Shown here: one piece after another, positions 15,762-23,637 of the stretch
How the letters are laid out: each line of letters opens with the position of its first letter
How positions within the stretch are numbered: position 1 is the first letter of the stretch
DNA from: JADJPL01 sp964607915
Lineage (GTDB): Bacteria > Bacteroidota > Bacteroidia > Chitinophagales > Saprospiraceae
NCBI GenBank assembly: GCA_964607915.1
Contig: CAZSMU010000038.1
Location: forward strand, 1-25,427
Length of the DNA stretch: 25,427 bases
Reading direction: 5' to 3'
Position numbers and translations under genes: made by a program
The notes under the pieces: model-generated
Told to the model about the DNA's origin: nothing
The model's database searches: none
Seen by the model: only the letters and a program-made list of their open reading frames with translations

Positions 15762-18467
15762 TTAATTTAAGAGGTTGACCAGTGTTTTGTACTCATCAAA
15801 AGGGGCATTTTCTGTGCGCATTTCCAGCAACGACATCATATCTTCATCGCGGTAGCTGCGTTCGAGTTCCCGGTAGGTCTGTTTGGAGCGCACTTCGATG
15901 AGTCCGTTGGCGAGCTGGCGGGTTCGCCACTGCAAGGTGGCCTCGATACGGGTGAGTATGCGCTGACAGACTTCCTGTTGGTCTGCCCCGGGGCTGATTG
16001 CCTGCACTTCGCGGAAGGCCGCTTGGTTGCGGGCGATCAAGCGTTCGTTTTCCAGGATATAATACGCAGAATGGACAGTAAGTTGCACATCCTGCAATAA
16101 AAATGTGTACAGGGCCAGTTGCAGGTCTTCTTCGTTGCGGATGAGGCTTTCGCGATAGTGGGCGCTGCTCCATTTGAGGTCGAGGACAGCGAGTTCGCCG
16201 GGCCGTTGCAGCAAAAGGTCGGCCCTTGCTTTGAGGGTTCGGTTGGAGAATGGGCCTTCTATGTTTTTTTCGGTAGCGGCTACGGACCAGCCGTTGCGCT
16301 GTATGAGATCTATGAGCCGGACGGCGGCGCGTTTTACCTTGCGCACGAGGCGGATCTGTTCGGGTTCCCGCCCATAGAGTAGGAGGGTAGCGCCTTCTTT
16401 GCGCAGCAGGTCGGGGGTGAGGGCATCAATAAAGGCTTCGATATCGGTTGCTGACCAGTTGGGGAGTTCGGGGTGTTGCAGGAGGAGTTCGAAGTAGCGG
16501 TGTGCCAGGTTTCCGTAGAGTGGGCGTTCATCGAGGATGCTCAGGATATCGGATTGGCGCAACTGGAGTTTGTGGCGGAACACCCATTGGTAGGGATAGT
16601 AGAGCAGGGTTTCCAGGCTGGAGAAGGACTCGGCTTCGCGCAGGTCCAGTTTTGCGTGAGGGGGTGCCTTCACGAAGGCATGGGGTTTGCCCAGCACCTG
16701 GAGGGGCAGGTCTTGGAACTTGGGCAGGGGGAGTAAGAACGGTGCTGCCCGGCCTGCTTCGGCATCTATATCGTAGTGTATGGCATCGGTATTTCCGAAC
16801 CCGGCCTCCAAATCGGCCAGCAGAGGGTGGGCCTGTACTTCTCGTCCCTCTACCAGGGCGGGTTGTACGAGCAGGAGTCTCTTTTGGGTTTGAAAAACGG
16901 GCAGTTTGCGCTGCCAGACGAGCAGTCGGTTCTGGAAATCCGGTGTTTCGGTCTCAACACCTTTAGCTTGTAGCCAGCGGCGTTCCTTTTTCGACCAGTG
17001 GGAGAAGAAGTAATCGGGTTCCGTTTGGGCGAAGTGCCACCAGAGCATTTCGTCGGTGGCCTCGTAGAGGGCTGAGGGAGGAGAGGCGATGGGCAGGCTC
17101 CCTGCCTCCCGTGGGCGCAGCTGGATGGGGGCAGGTTCGTAGATGGTGCGTACGATGCGTTCCAGTTGCAGGCGGGTCAAGGTATTTTCCGGTAAGGCTT
17201 CGAGCAGTTCCACTATGCGGGCTGCCTGGGCACCGAGAATACCGAGAGAGGCGCTGCCTTCCCCTTTTCGGAGGAGGGAGTAAGCCCATTCGCTCAGGTA
17301 TCGGAAGACGGCGATGGCTTCCGGTTTGGGGACGCTGCCCTGGCTATCGTAGCGTTTTCGCTCGAACCAGAAGCGATACGTTGCCCGGGCGGCCTGTACA
17401 TCGCCTCCTGCTGCCTCAAGGGCGGCGAAATATTGCCCCAGCATTTGTTGCCAGGATTCGCTGAATACCCCTGGCGTTTGGGCCATTTGCCGGGCGATAT
17501 GCACGGCCAGTTCCTCATCGAGCGGCTTTAGGGAGAGGGATACAAACTCCATGACCTTGTAGGGGTCCAGAGGTTCCCATAGGAATACAGGCACCAACTT
17601 AAGCGCTTGCAATGCCGGCCTGGCCAGGGATATAGACTGTAGGCCCAGGCTGGGAAGGCCTTCCAAGACGAGGGCGTTGTCGAGGGAGCGGGCAGGGCCG
17701 GCGAGCAGCAGGGTCGTTTGTTTTTCCGGATGCTTGCGCAGCCAGGCTGCTGTGAAAGCCGCCAAATCGGTATCCCGTTTTCCACAGATCCAGATTAGGG
17801 AGCCGTCGCCTTCGAGCGGTTCAGAGGGGGGGAAGCCGCACAGTAAACGCTGGAAACGCCCGAGATCCGAATCCGCAGGGGCACAAGGAGCAGGGTTTTC
17901 CCCATAGATCACTTCTACGCCGAGCTCCTGGAGTTTCCCCAGCAGGCGCTGCCAGACAGGGGGCAGCAAATCGGAGGGTTGCTGTGCCTCAAGGATAGAG
18001 ACCGGCAGCCGACGACGGCCTAAGGCCTGGTACACCCGGTCAAAACGATCGGAAAAGCCGGGGGCAAGGCCGGCTTCCCGGGCTTTCAGCCTTGCCAGTA
18101 CGGCAAGGCGTTCCGGGGTATCGTCGCTCGGGAGGAAATCCCAGCCCGCGAGCAGGAGCTCATCCCTGCGAGACAAGAGTTCCTCGGCAACGGCAAAAGG
18201 ATCTGCAAGAAAAGAAGCTTGATAAAAAGCCCCGCTGTGGGCCTCGAGGTCGAGCTGCAAAAACTGGCGGAACTGCTCTATACGCAGGTACATCGTATCA
18301 TCCGGCGGGCTGCCCAGCCCCATGGAGTCCTCAAAAAACCGGATGAGACCCTGGGGTCCCAAGCGCCAAATACCGGCTTCGGGAGGCATGTTGCTATGGC
18401 CCGAAACGTAGTCGAAGCCCAACCCAAAAACAACGCGGGCAGGTATGGGATTGGATAGGGGTTTCAC
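15762..18467 (-). CDS. RecB/AddB-like PD-(D/E)XK nuclease family protein
   Basis: The 901-residue protein has a C-terminal RecB-type nuclease domain: D750 (ARAD), D763 and K765 (VLDLKWS), and Q783/Y787 (QLALYTFLL). The large N-terminal part, opening VFGLGFDYVSG ... LGPQGLIRFFEDSMGL, looks like the helicase-derived scaffold of AddB-like proteins, but I see no Walker A motif. The four-cysteine iron-sulfur cage of AddB is also not apparent. It probably acts in double-strand-break processing with an AddA-type helicase, which is not in the window. The GTG at 18465-18467 is chosen: it lies 2 nt after the START-like gene's stop. A longer frame would overlap that gene by 82 nt and has no ATG at a sensible place. 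Confidence 0.85.
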   Translation of the reverse strand: MKPLSNPIPARVVFGLGFDYVSGHSNMPPEAGIWRLGPQGLIRFFEDSMGLGSPPDDTMYLRIEQFRQFLQLDLEAHSGAFYQASFLADPFAVAEELLSRRDELLLAGWDFLPSDDTPERLAVLARLKAREAGLAPGFSDRFDRVYQALGRRRLPVSILEAQQPSDLLPPVWQRLLGKLQELGVEVIYGENPAPCAPADSDLGRFQRLLCGFPPSEPLEGDGSLIWICGKRDTDLAAFTAAWLRKHPEKQTTLLLAGPARSLDNALVLEGLPSLGLQSISLARPALQALKLVPVFLWEPLDPYKVMEFVSLSLKPLDEELAVHIARQMAQTPGVFSESWQQMLGQYFAALEAAGGDVQAARATYRFWFERKRYDSQGSVPKPEAIAVFRYLSEWAYSLLRKGEGSASLGILGAQAARIVELLEALPENTLTRLQLERIVRTIYEPAPIQLRPREAGSLPIASPPSALYEATDEMLWWHFAQTEPDYFFSHWSKKERRWLQAKGVETETPDFQNRLLVWQRKLPVFQTQKRLLLVQPALVEGREVQAHPLLADLEAGFGNTDAIHYDIDAEAGRAAPFLLPLPKFQDLPLQVLGKPHAFVKAPPHAKLDLREAESFSSLETLLYYPYQWVFRHKLQLRQSDILSILDERPLYGNLAHRYFELLLQHPELPNWSATDIEAFIDALTPDLLRKEGATLLLYGREPEQIRLVRKVKRAAVRLIDLIQRNGWSVAATEKNIEGPFSNRTLKARADLLLQRPGELAVLDLKWSSAHYRESLIRNEEDLQLALYTFLLQDVQLTVHSAYYILENERLIARNQAAFREVQAISPGADQQEVCQRILTRIEATLQWRTRQLANGLIEVRSKQTYRELERSYRDEDMMSLLEMRTENAPFDEYKTLVNLLN

Positions 18468-18469
18468 TA

Positions 18470-18850
18470 TTAGCCGCCGGTTTCTTTTTGCAGCTTCTGA
18501 ATTTGCGTTTCCCAATAGCGCTTTTGGTCCTTGGTCTCGTTGGCATCGCAAAAATCGGTGAGCTCCAGAATGGTTTCTCCGGTCACCGGGGCTTCTACGA
18601 TGCGGAACTCAAAATACTCGTCCCGGTTGTCTGCTTCCAGCCAGCGGAAGCGGAGCAGTTCGTCTTCTATATCTTCTACCAACTCGGCTTCTTCGTTCAT
18701 GCCGCTCCACGAAAAAGAATAAATGTGCCCGTTGATATCCACTTCGTCGCAGAACCAGCGCACCAGACATGCTGGAGTGGTCAAGAACTGGTACAGGATG
18801 GTCGGCGACGCCCGGAAAATAAACTCCATATCTATTCTGACTCGTTTCAT
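18470..18850 (-). CDS. START-like domain protein (SRPBCC superfamily)
   Basis: The 126-residue protein matches a Bacteroidota START-like family: EFIFRASPTILYQFLTTPACLVRWFCDEVDINGHIYSFSW, then LRFRWLEADNRDEYFEFRI and ELTDFCDANETKDQKRYWETQIQKL. The helix-grip fold of this superfamily forms a cavity for a hydrophobic ligand, but neither ligand nor role is known here. The ATG at 18850 fits homologues; an upstream in-frame start would add 16 residues. It heads the tight (-) cluster that continues with the nuclease. Confidence 0.88.
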   Translation of the reverse strand: MKRVRIDMEFIFRASPTILYQFLTTPACLVRWFCDEVDINGHIYSFSWSGMNEEAELVEDIEDELLRFRWLEADNRDEYFEFRIVEAPVTGETILELTDFCDANETKDQKRYWETQIQKLQKETGG

Positions 18851-19265
18851 AGGCCTGTCTTTTGGCAAGGTTATTCGGACAAGCACTAAGGCTCCCATGC
18901 GCGCAATGCCCTCCGGCAGGCATGAGCATACCCTTAATTTTTGAACTTTTGTGCTAAGTTGTTGTCCTTTGCCGCAATAAAAAATAAAAATCCGAAAATT
19001 CCAAACGCAATGGTTTTTTTCGCATCTTTCTCTTCGACAGGAAACTTTTTACAGGCATTGCGCTTTCTATACTTGACAGGACAGTGAATATCCGGTACTT
19101 TTGCCCCCTATACGACTCGTCGTGCGCCCTCCGTGAACATACATTGTCCTAAAAAGTTTTCTTATCCCAACACGATCGCAACAATATTTTGTTTTTTATT
19201 TGTCGCTCCAAATAAAATCCTGCAAACAATTGATATAGGAAAACGTAGCGCAAAAAGGCTTTTTA
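18851..19265. other. 415-bp divergent intergenic region
   Basis: This region separates the START-like gene (-) and the sigma factor gene (+). It holds the sigma factor promoter (19073-19103) and its leader of about 155 nt. No start signal for the START-like gene was recognised beyond a one-mismatch TAACCTTG (18866-18873, minus), which is too close to the ATG to be convincing. No reading frame or RNA gene is supported here. Confidence 0.6.
19073..19103 (+). promoter_or_regulatory. promoter of the primary sigma factor gene
   Basis: TTGACA (19073-19078) and TACTTTTG (19096-19103) are spaced as in Bacteroidota primary-sigma promoters, 20 nt lying between the TTG and the -7 element. The start near 19108 gives a leader of about 155 nt, so the primary sigma factor appears to transcribe its own gene. 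Confidence 0.7.
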
Positions 19266-20135
19266 ATGAGACAGTTAAAGATCACGAAATCCATTACGAA
19301 CCGCGAGAGCCAATCCCTGGAAAAGTATCTGCAGGAAATAGGCAAAGTGGATTTGCTCACACCGGAAGAGGAGGTAGAATTAGCCAAACGCATCAAACAA
19401 GGCGACCAAGCAGCCTTGGAAAAACTGACCAAAGCGAACCTTCGCTTTGTGGTTTCGGTGGCCAAACAATACCAAAACCAGGGTCTTTCCCTCAGCGACC
19501 TGATCAACGAGGGCAACCTGGGCCTCATCAAAGCCGCCCAGCGCTTCGACGAAACACGGGGATTCAAATTCATCTCCTACGCCGTCTGGTGGATTCGGCA
19601 GTCCATCCTCCAGGCACTGGCCGAGCAGTCGCGCATCGTACGCCTCCCTTTGAACAAAGTAGGTTCCCTCAATAAAATCAATAAAGCGTTCTCTGAACTG
19701 GAGCAGGAATTCGAACGGGAACCTTCCCCCGAAGAACTGGCTGAACTGCTGGAAATACCTACCGAAGAGGTAGAAACAACCCTCGGAGTAGCCGCCCGTC
19801 ACGTCTCCATGGATGCCCCCTTTGTGGAAGGAGAAGACAACTCCCTGCTCGACGTCCTTGAAAACAACAGCACACCGGGTACCGACCAGGAACTCGATTA
19901 CAACGAATCCCTGCGCCGCGAAATCGAACGCTCCCTCAGTACGCTGACCGACCGGCAGTGCGATGTCATCAAGCTCTACTTTGGCATAGGTGTCGAACAC
20001 CCTATGTCGCTGGAAGATATCGGCGAAAAATTCGGCCTTACCCGGGAGCGGGTGCGCCAAATCAAGGATAAAGCCATCAATAAATTGCGCTCCGCAAACC
20101 GGAGCAAGTTGCTCAAAAATTATTTAGGCTCCTAA
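19266..20135 (+). CDS. rpoD: RNA polymerase primary sigma factor (sigma-70, short Bacteroidota type)
   Basis: The 289-residue protein is the housekeeping sigma factor. It has a short region 1.2 (SLEKYLQEIGKVDLLTPEEEVELA), region 2 at about 55-125 (NLRFVVSVAKQYQ, LSDLINEGNLGLIKAAQRFDETRGFKFISYAVWWIRQ), region 3 at about 130-205, and region 4 at about 222-285. The recognition helix-turn-helix is at 247-270 (SLEDIGEKFGLTRERVRQIKDKA). The long region 1.1 of proteobacterial RpoD is absent, as usual in this phylum, where it recognises TAnnTTTG. It is a single gene with its own promoter and a strong 3' hairpin. Confidence 0.97.
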   Translation: MRQLKITKSITNRESQSLEKYLQEIGKVDLLTPEEEVELAKRIKQGDQAALEKLTKANLRFVVSVAKQYQNQGLSLSDLINEGNLGLIKAAQRFDETRGFKFISYAVWWIRQSILQALAEQSRIVRLPLNKVGSLNKINKAFSELEQEFEREPSPEELAELLEIPTEEVETTLGVAARHVSMDAPFVEGEDNSLLDVLENNSTPGTDQELDYNESLRREIERSLSTLTDRQCDVIKLYFGIGVEHPMSLEDIGEKFGLTRERVRQIKDKAINKLRSANRSKLLKNYLGS

Positions 20136-20175
20136 GCGGGCAACGGTATATCTCTACCCCCGCAAGGGATTCGTA

Positions 20176-20238
20176 GTTTCATGCACACGGGCAACCGGTT
20201 TTCGCTCTGCGAAAGTCGGTTGCCCGTGTGCATGAAAC
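20176..20238 (+). terminator. 30-bp hairpin after rpoD
   Basis: Bases 20176-20205 pair with 20209-20238 over all 30 positions around the loop TCT. Two of the pairs are G.U in plus-strand RNA (20199 with 20215 and 20198 with 20216); in minus-strand RNA they would be mismatches. It lies between the converging rpoD and Lrp genes, 40 nt past the rpoD stop. There is no U-tract, so it may act as a terminator, a 3'-end stabiliser, or both. Its apex TTTTCGC-NNN-GCGAAA is shared with the hairpin at 1376-1418. Confidence 0.7.
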
Positions 20239-20264
20239 CAGATAGGAGAATCAGCGCAATCGGT

Positions 20265-20765
20265 CTAATCGTCCTCGAAAGGAATGGCTTTTTCCCCTTC
20301 TTCCAGGATTTCCAGGGGGCGGTTGAGGCTCTCCTGAAGGGCGATGAATGTCTCGGTGCGCTGGATACCGCCGATATGCTGTATTTTATCGTGCAGTACA
20401 TCGCGAAGGTGTTTGGTATCCCGGCAGACGAGGCGGATGAAGATGCTGTAAATGCCGGTCGTGTAATAGGCCTCCACCACTTCGGGGATTTTGGCTAATT
20501 CCTTGGCTACTTCGTCGTACAGCGAGCTTTTGTCGAGGTAAATGCCCAGAAACGCGGTGATGTCGAAGCCGATTTTCCCGTAGTCAATGTCCAGGTTATA
20601 CCCTTTGACGACTCCGGCATCTTCCAGTTTTTTCATGCGGACATGGATGGTGCCGCCCGATACGTAGAGCCGCTTGGCAATCTCTGTATAAGGCAATTTT
20701 GCGTTGTGCATCAGCGCAGACAGGATTTGCCTGTCCAACGCGTCAATTTCAATCTCTTTTTCCAT
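20265..20765 (-). CDS. Lrp/AsnC family transcriptional regulator
   Basis: The 166-residue protein has an N-terminal helix-turn-helix (about 8-55: DALDRQILSALMHNAKLPYTEIAKRLYVSGGTIHVRMKKLEDAGVVKGY). A C-terminal RAM domain (about 68-145: FLGIYLDKSSLYDEVAKELAKIPEVVEAYYTTGIYSIFIRLVC) binds small effectors, usually amino acids, and builds octamers. An acidic tail follows. Targets are unknown; it is divergent from the S41 protease gene and may regulate itself. A TATTTTTG promoter 229-236 nt upstream would place repeat copy A in its leader. Confidence 0.93.
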   Translation of the reverse strand: MEKEIEIDALDRQILSALMHNAKLPYTEIAKRLYVSGGTIHVRMKKLEDAGVVKGYNLDIDYGKIGFDITAFLGIYLDKSSLYDEVAKELAKIPEVVEAYYTTGIYSIFIRLVCRDTKHLRDVLHDKIQHIGGIQRTETFIALQESLNRPLEILEEGEKAIPFEDD

Positions 20766-20817
20766 ACATCTGGTTAAGGCTAAGAGGGAATCGGTCGGTT
20801 GATTTCTTATTTCTATC

Positions 20818-20980
20818 AGGCTTGTTGCGAGGGGTCAGCGAGGAGGGAAAAAAGAGTCCTTTTTTGTCCACACGAAGGCTTTTTGAGGGAGTATAGCCTC
20901 GCTATATGACCGAAAAAAGGCACAGTGTGGGCGAAAAAGGGCCTTTTTGACCCCTCGAGGATTCCCCTCGCAACAAGTCT
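20818..20980. repeat. intact 163-nt hairpin element, copy A
   Basis: The two 80-nt arms are centred on the loop CTC at 20898-20900. The outer 17 bp (AGGCTTGTTGCGAGGGG with CCCCTCGCAACAAGTCT) pair fully, with one G.T. Inner paired blocks include CCACAC (20868-20873) with GTGTGG (20925-20930) and TATAGC (20892-20897) with GCTATA (20901-20906); the internal loops between them are symmetric. Its reverse complement aligns without gaps to copy B. It lies between the divergent Lrp and S41 protease genes. Confidence 0.9.
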
Positions 20981-20993
20981 TTTAAACAAAAAT

Positions 20994-21001
20994 CAAAAAT
21001 A
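20994..21001 (-). promoter_or_regulatory. possible Lrp gene promoter, -7 element TATTTTTG
   Basis: The minus-strand TATTTTTG matches TAnnTTTG in the AT-rich gap. The predicted leader of about 224 nt would contain all of element copy A. No -33 element at the right distance was seen. Confidence 0.4.
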
Positions 21002-21084
21002 GCTGTAAAAAGATACATTATTTTTAAAAAATGCAAAACTTTTTAATGCTCCCTTTACGGGCGACAGGCAACCTGTATTTTATA

Positions 21085-21092
21085 TAGTTTTG
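21085..21092 (+). promoter_or_regulatory. promoter -7 element TAGTTTTG of the S41 protease gene
   Basis: TAGTTTTG matches TAnnTTTG and lies 23 nt before the ATG at 21116. No -33 motif is evident. It is divergent from the candidate Lrp promoter. Confidence 0.55.
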
Positions 21093-21115
21093 CGGAGTAC
21101 AAGTATTACCATCCA

Positions 21116-22786
21116 ATGACCGAACGACCACAACATCCTATAAAAAGGATTCAAATTGCGCTTCCGCTTTTGCTTTTCTCCGCCCTTGCTCTGGGGCTGG
21201 GGATTGGCTTTCGCCTTGCCCGCCCCGAGTCCGCCCCGGGCCCTGGATATGACCTGGACGGGCACGACCGACTGGAGGAGTTGCTCCGCTATATCGAAGC
21301 CCGCTATGTAGACAAGCCCAATCGGGAAGAGCTGGTGGACGACGCCATCACGAGCGTCCTCAAACAACTGGATCCACACTCTGCGTATATCTCCAAGGAA
21401 GAATTAGAACAAGTCACCCAACAACTCGAAGGTGAATTTGAAGGGATTGGGATAGAGTTCATGTTCTTGCGCGACACCCCTGTGGTAGTGGCTGCTATCA
21501 GCGGGGGGCCTGCAGAGCGGGCGGGCATCCGCGCCGGCGATAAAATCATTGCCATTGGGGATTCCATCGTGGCGGGGAAAGCGCGTTCCAGCAGTACCCC
21601 CGTCGAGTTGCTGCGCGGCCAGGAGGGCTCGTCGGTGGAAGTAGGGATCCTGCGATTCCCTTCTCCGTCCATACGCCGCTTCCGTCTAAAACGGGAGAAA
21701 ATACCGCTCAGGAGCATTGACGCTTCCTATCTCATCAATAACCGGACAGCCTATATCCGCATTTCCCGCTTCAGCGCAACCACCGACAAGGAGTTCATGG
21801 CCGCACTGGAAAAAATGAGCGCGGGTCGGCAAGAGCTCGACCTGGTCCTCGACCTGCGGCAGAATCCCGGCGGCTACCTCCAGCAAGCGTCGAACATCCT
21901 GAGCCAGCTCTTCGAAGAACGCAACCAGTTGCTGGTATATACCGAGGGTAGTGCGGCTAAGCGGGCAGAGTACCGCTCTTCGGGGCGCGCCTATTTTCCC
22001 ATCGAAAAAATCGCCGTGTTGATTGACGAACAGAGCGCGTCCGCCAGTGAAATCATAGCGGGGGCCATCCAGGATCACGACCGGGGCCTGGTCATCGGGC
22101 GGCGCTCTTTTGGGAAAGGGTTGGTGCAAGAGCAGTACCCCCTGCGCGACGGGTCGGCGCTGCGCCTGTCTATCGCACGGTATTATACCCCCTCCGGGCG
22201 CTCTATCCAAAAGCCCTACGAGGGCCGGGACGATTACGAAGAAGAACTCGACCAGCGCGTGGCCTCGGGCGAACTGCGCTCCCTGGATAAACTGGAACTG
22301 GAGGATTCCACCCTGTATTTCACGGATAATGGAAGGGTGGTCTATGGTAGCGGGGGTATTTTACCCGATATTTTTGTGCCCGTGGACAGTCAGTGGCTCA
22401 GCCCGGTGTTCAAGGGGCTTCAGTTGTTGTTTCCCGAGTTTGCATTGATGCTGATTCAAAAGAACCGGTCCTTGTTTCCGGGAAGTGCGGCGGATTATAC
22501 CGCCGACTTTGTATGGAGCGACAGCCTCTCTAATGAATTCCTCCGGTATGCCAACCAAAACGGGGCCATGTTGTCGGAAAATGTGTACCAAAATTTTCGC
22601 AAATCCATCGATCCCCAACTAAAGGCGCAAATTGCGCGTCACCTGTTCGGTCTGGAGGCTTACTACCAGGTCAGCAACCAGGGGGATCCTGCGGTACGGG
22701 TCGCCCTGGAAAAGATAGGACAGGAGGGCCCCATCCGGGAACTCTATGGCGACTTATCCAAAAAACGCCGTCTCGGGAAGAATTGA
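21116..22786 (+). CDS. S41 family C-terminal processing peptidase
   Basis: The 556-residue protein has an N-terminal membrane anchor or signal segment (12-33). A PDZ domain at about 100-195 (GIGIEFMF, GGPAERAGIRAGDKIIAIGD) binds substrate C-termini. The S41 domain runs from about 205 to 370 and holds the Ser/Lys dyad S309 (DEQSASASEIIAGA) and K334 (SFGKGLVQ), with Q338 completing the motif, then YYTPSGRSIQ. A helical tail of about 185 residues follows, typical of the longer Bacteroidota members. These periplasmic enzymes trim or degrade proteins from the C-terminus. The convergent neighbour's stop is 5 nt away. Confidence 0.95.
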   Translation: MTERPQHPIKRIQIALPLLLFSALALGLGIGFRLARPESAPGPGYDLDGHDRLEELLRYIEARYVDKPNREELVDDAITSVLKQLDPHSAYISKEELEQVTQQLEGEFEGIGIEFMFLRDTPVVVAAISGGPAERAGIRAGDKIIAIGDSIVAGKARSSSTPVELLRGQEGSSVEVGILRFPSPSIRRFRLKREKIPLRSIDASYLINNRTAYIRISRFSATTDKEFMAALEKMSAGRQELDLVLDLRQNPGGYLQQASNILSQLFEERNQLLVYTEGSAAKRAEYRSSGRAYFPIEKIAVLIDEQSASASEIIAGAIQDHDRGLVIGRRSFGKGLVQEQYPLRDGSALRLSIARYYTPSGRSIQKPYEGRDDYEEELDQRVASGELRSLDKLELEDSTLYFTDNGRVVYGSGGILPDIFVPVDSQWLSPVFKGLQLLFPEFALMLIQKNRSLFPGSAADYTADFVWSDSLSNEFLRYANQNGAMLSENVYQNFRKSIDPQLKAQIARHLFGLEAYYQVSNQGDPAVRVALEKIGQEGPIRELYGDLSKKRRLGKN

Positions 22787-22791
22787 CGGGT

Positions 22792-23397
22792 TCACTCCCG
22801 GATAAATTCCAGTTCTTCGTCTATTCCCAAGCGCACGAGTACGGGAATCTCCCCCATGTTGCGATCGTTCTGCCGGTATCGCACCACATAATCCGCTGCC
22901 TGGATCACGCCCGAACTAATACTGCCGAAGTGGGCAGGGGTATCCTTTGTGCTATCCTGTACCGGGAGCACCGCTATCGCGGCGTCTAAAGTGTGGGCCA
23001 ATTCCCGGACGAATGTATCCAGGGTCACCCGCAGGGCCATGCTTCCGTCCGGGCGCTGCAGGTTGGCAGGAAGCCCGGGAGGCTCGTCAAAAAGAATAGC
23101 CAGCGGCCGGGTATGGTAGAGGAGCAGGGTCTCTAATCGGGGGTGCAGGTGGTCCACTGCCTTTTTCAGGGACTGGATATCGGGGAACAACACTTCGAGT
23201 TCCTCATCGGCATGCGTCGAGTTGGATTTCAGGCGTTCCAGGGTTTCGGGGAATTCTATGGAGGCGGCAAGGCACCAAAGGGCATCAGTAGGTATCAGGA
23301 TTAGTTTTCCTTCCCGCAGGGCATTGCGGGCCTGTATGATTTCCATCTCGTACAAAATACTTTCCGGTTTACTCATCGTACTACCTTTGCGTTCCAT
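22792..23397 (-). CDS. degenerate YrdC/Sua5-domain protein
   Basis: The 201-residue protein aligns end to end with the Bacteroidota Sua5-like threonylcarbamoyl-AMP synthases: ARNALREGKLILIPTD, PLAILFDEPPGLPANLQRPDGSMALRV, GVIQAADYVVRYRQND and a closing LVRLGIDEELEFIRE. The substrate residues are largely lost. GLG after PTDxxW is CLA, the K-x-R ATP/threonine loop is replaced by SNSTHADEELE, the SxNxSG motif is replaced by AVLPVQDSTKD, and PSSI before the last strand is IPVL. It is therefore probably not a t6A enzyme. An ATG at 23376 would remove seven residues of unclear value. A TATTTTTG promoter lies 40-47 nt upstream. Confidence 0.8.
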   Translation of the reverse strand: MERKGSTMSKPESILYEMEIIQARNALREGKLILIPTDALWCLAASIEFPETLERLKSNSTHADEELEVLFPDIQSLKKAVDHLHPRLETLLLYHTRPLAILFDEPPGLPANLQRPDGSMALRVTLDTFVRELAHTLDAAIAVLPVQDSTKDTPAHFGSISSGVIQAADYVVRYRQNDRNMGEIPVLVRLGIDEELEFIRE

Positions 23398-23436
23398 TTT
23401 TTCGTGTAGCTATCCTGTTTTGCGATACCGTTGAGG

Positions 23437-23444
23437 CAAAAATA
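23437..23444 (-). promoter_or_regulatory. promoter -7 element TATTTTTG of the YrdC-like gene
   Basis: The minus-strand TATTTTTG matches TAnnTTTG. The start would be near 23432, with a leader of about 35 nt. Element copy B lies directly upstream of this promoter. Confidence 0.5.
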
Positions 23445-23471
23445 CCGTTATATTGGCTGAGTTTAATGAAT

Positions 23472-23634
23472 AGACTTGTTGCGAGGGGGATCCTCGAGGG
23501 GTTAAAAAGGCCCTTTTTCGCCCATGCTGTGCCTTTTTTCGGTCATATAGCAGAGCTATACTCCCTCAAAAAGCCTTCGCATGGACAAAAAATGACTCTT
23601 TTTTCCCCTCTCGCTGACCCCTCGCAACAAGTCT
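23472..23634. repeat. intact 163-nt hairpin element, copy B
   Basis: The arms are 80 nt around the loop AGA (23552-23554), the same length as copy A. The terminal 17 bp AGACTTGTTGCGAGGGG / CCCCTCGCAACAAGTCT pair perfectly. CCATGC (23522-23527) pairs with GCATGG (23579-23584), where copy A has CCACAC and GTGTGG. TATAGC/GCTATA closes the apex. It is flanked by AAT on both sides, a possible 3-bp target duplication that copy A does not show. It lies between the divergent YrdC-like and PKD-protein genes. Confidence 0.9.
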
Positions 23635-23637
23635 AAT

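Noticed and set aside
19104..19265. Riboswitch or structured leader in the rpoD 5' region
   Set aside because: Only a 5-bp inverted repeat (around ACAATATTTTGT) is visible; no known motif or extended pairing was found.
19133..19675. 180-codon plus-strand frame at the start of rpoD
   Set aside because: It is another frame over the rpoD leader and coding region; the sigma factor is complete in its own frame.
20981..23471. Composite transposon bounded by inverted copies A and B
   Set aside because: The enclosed genes (S41 protease and YrdC-like protein) include no transposase, and similar copies occur elsewhere in the window. Two independent insertions are simpler.
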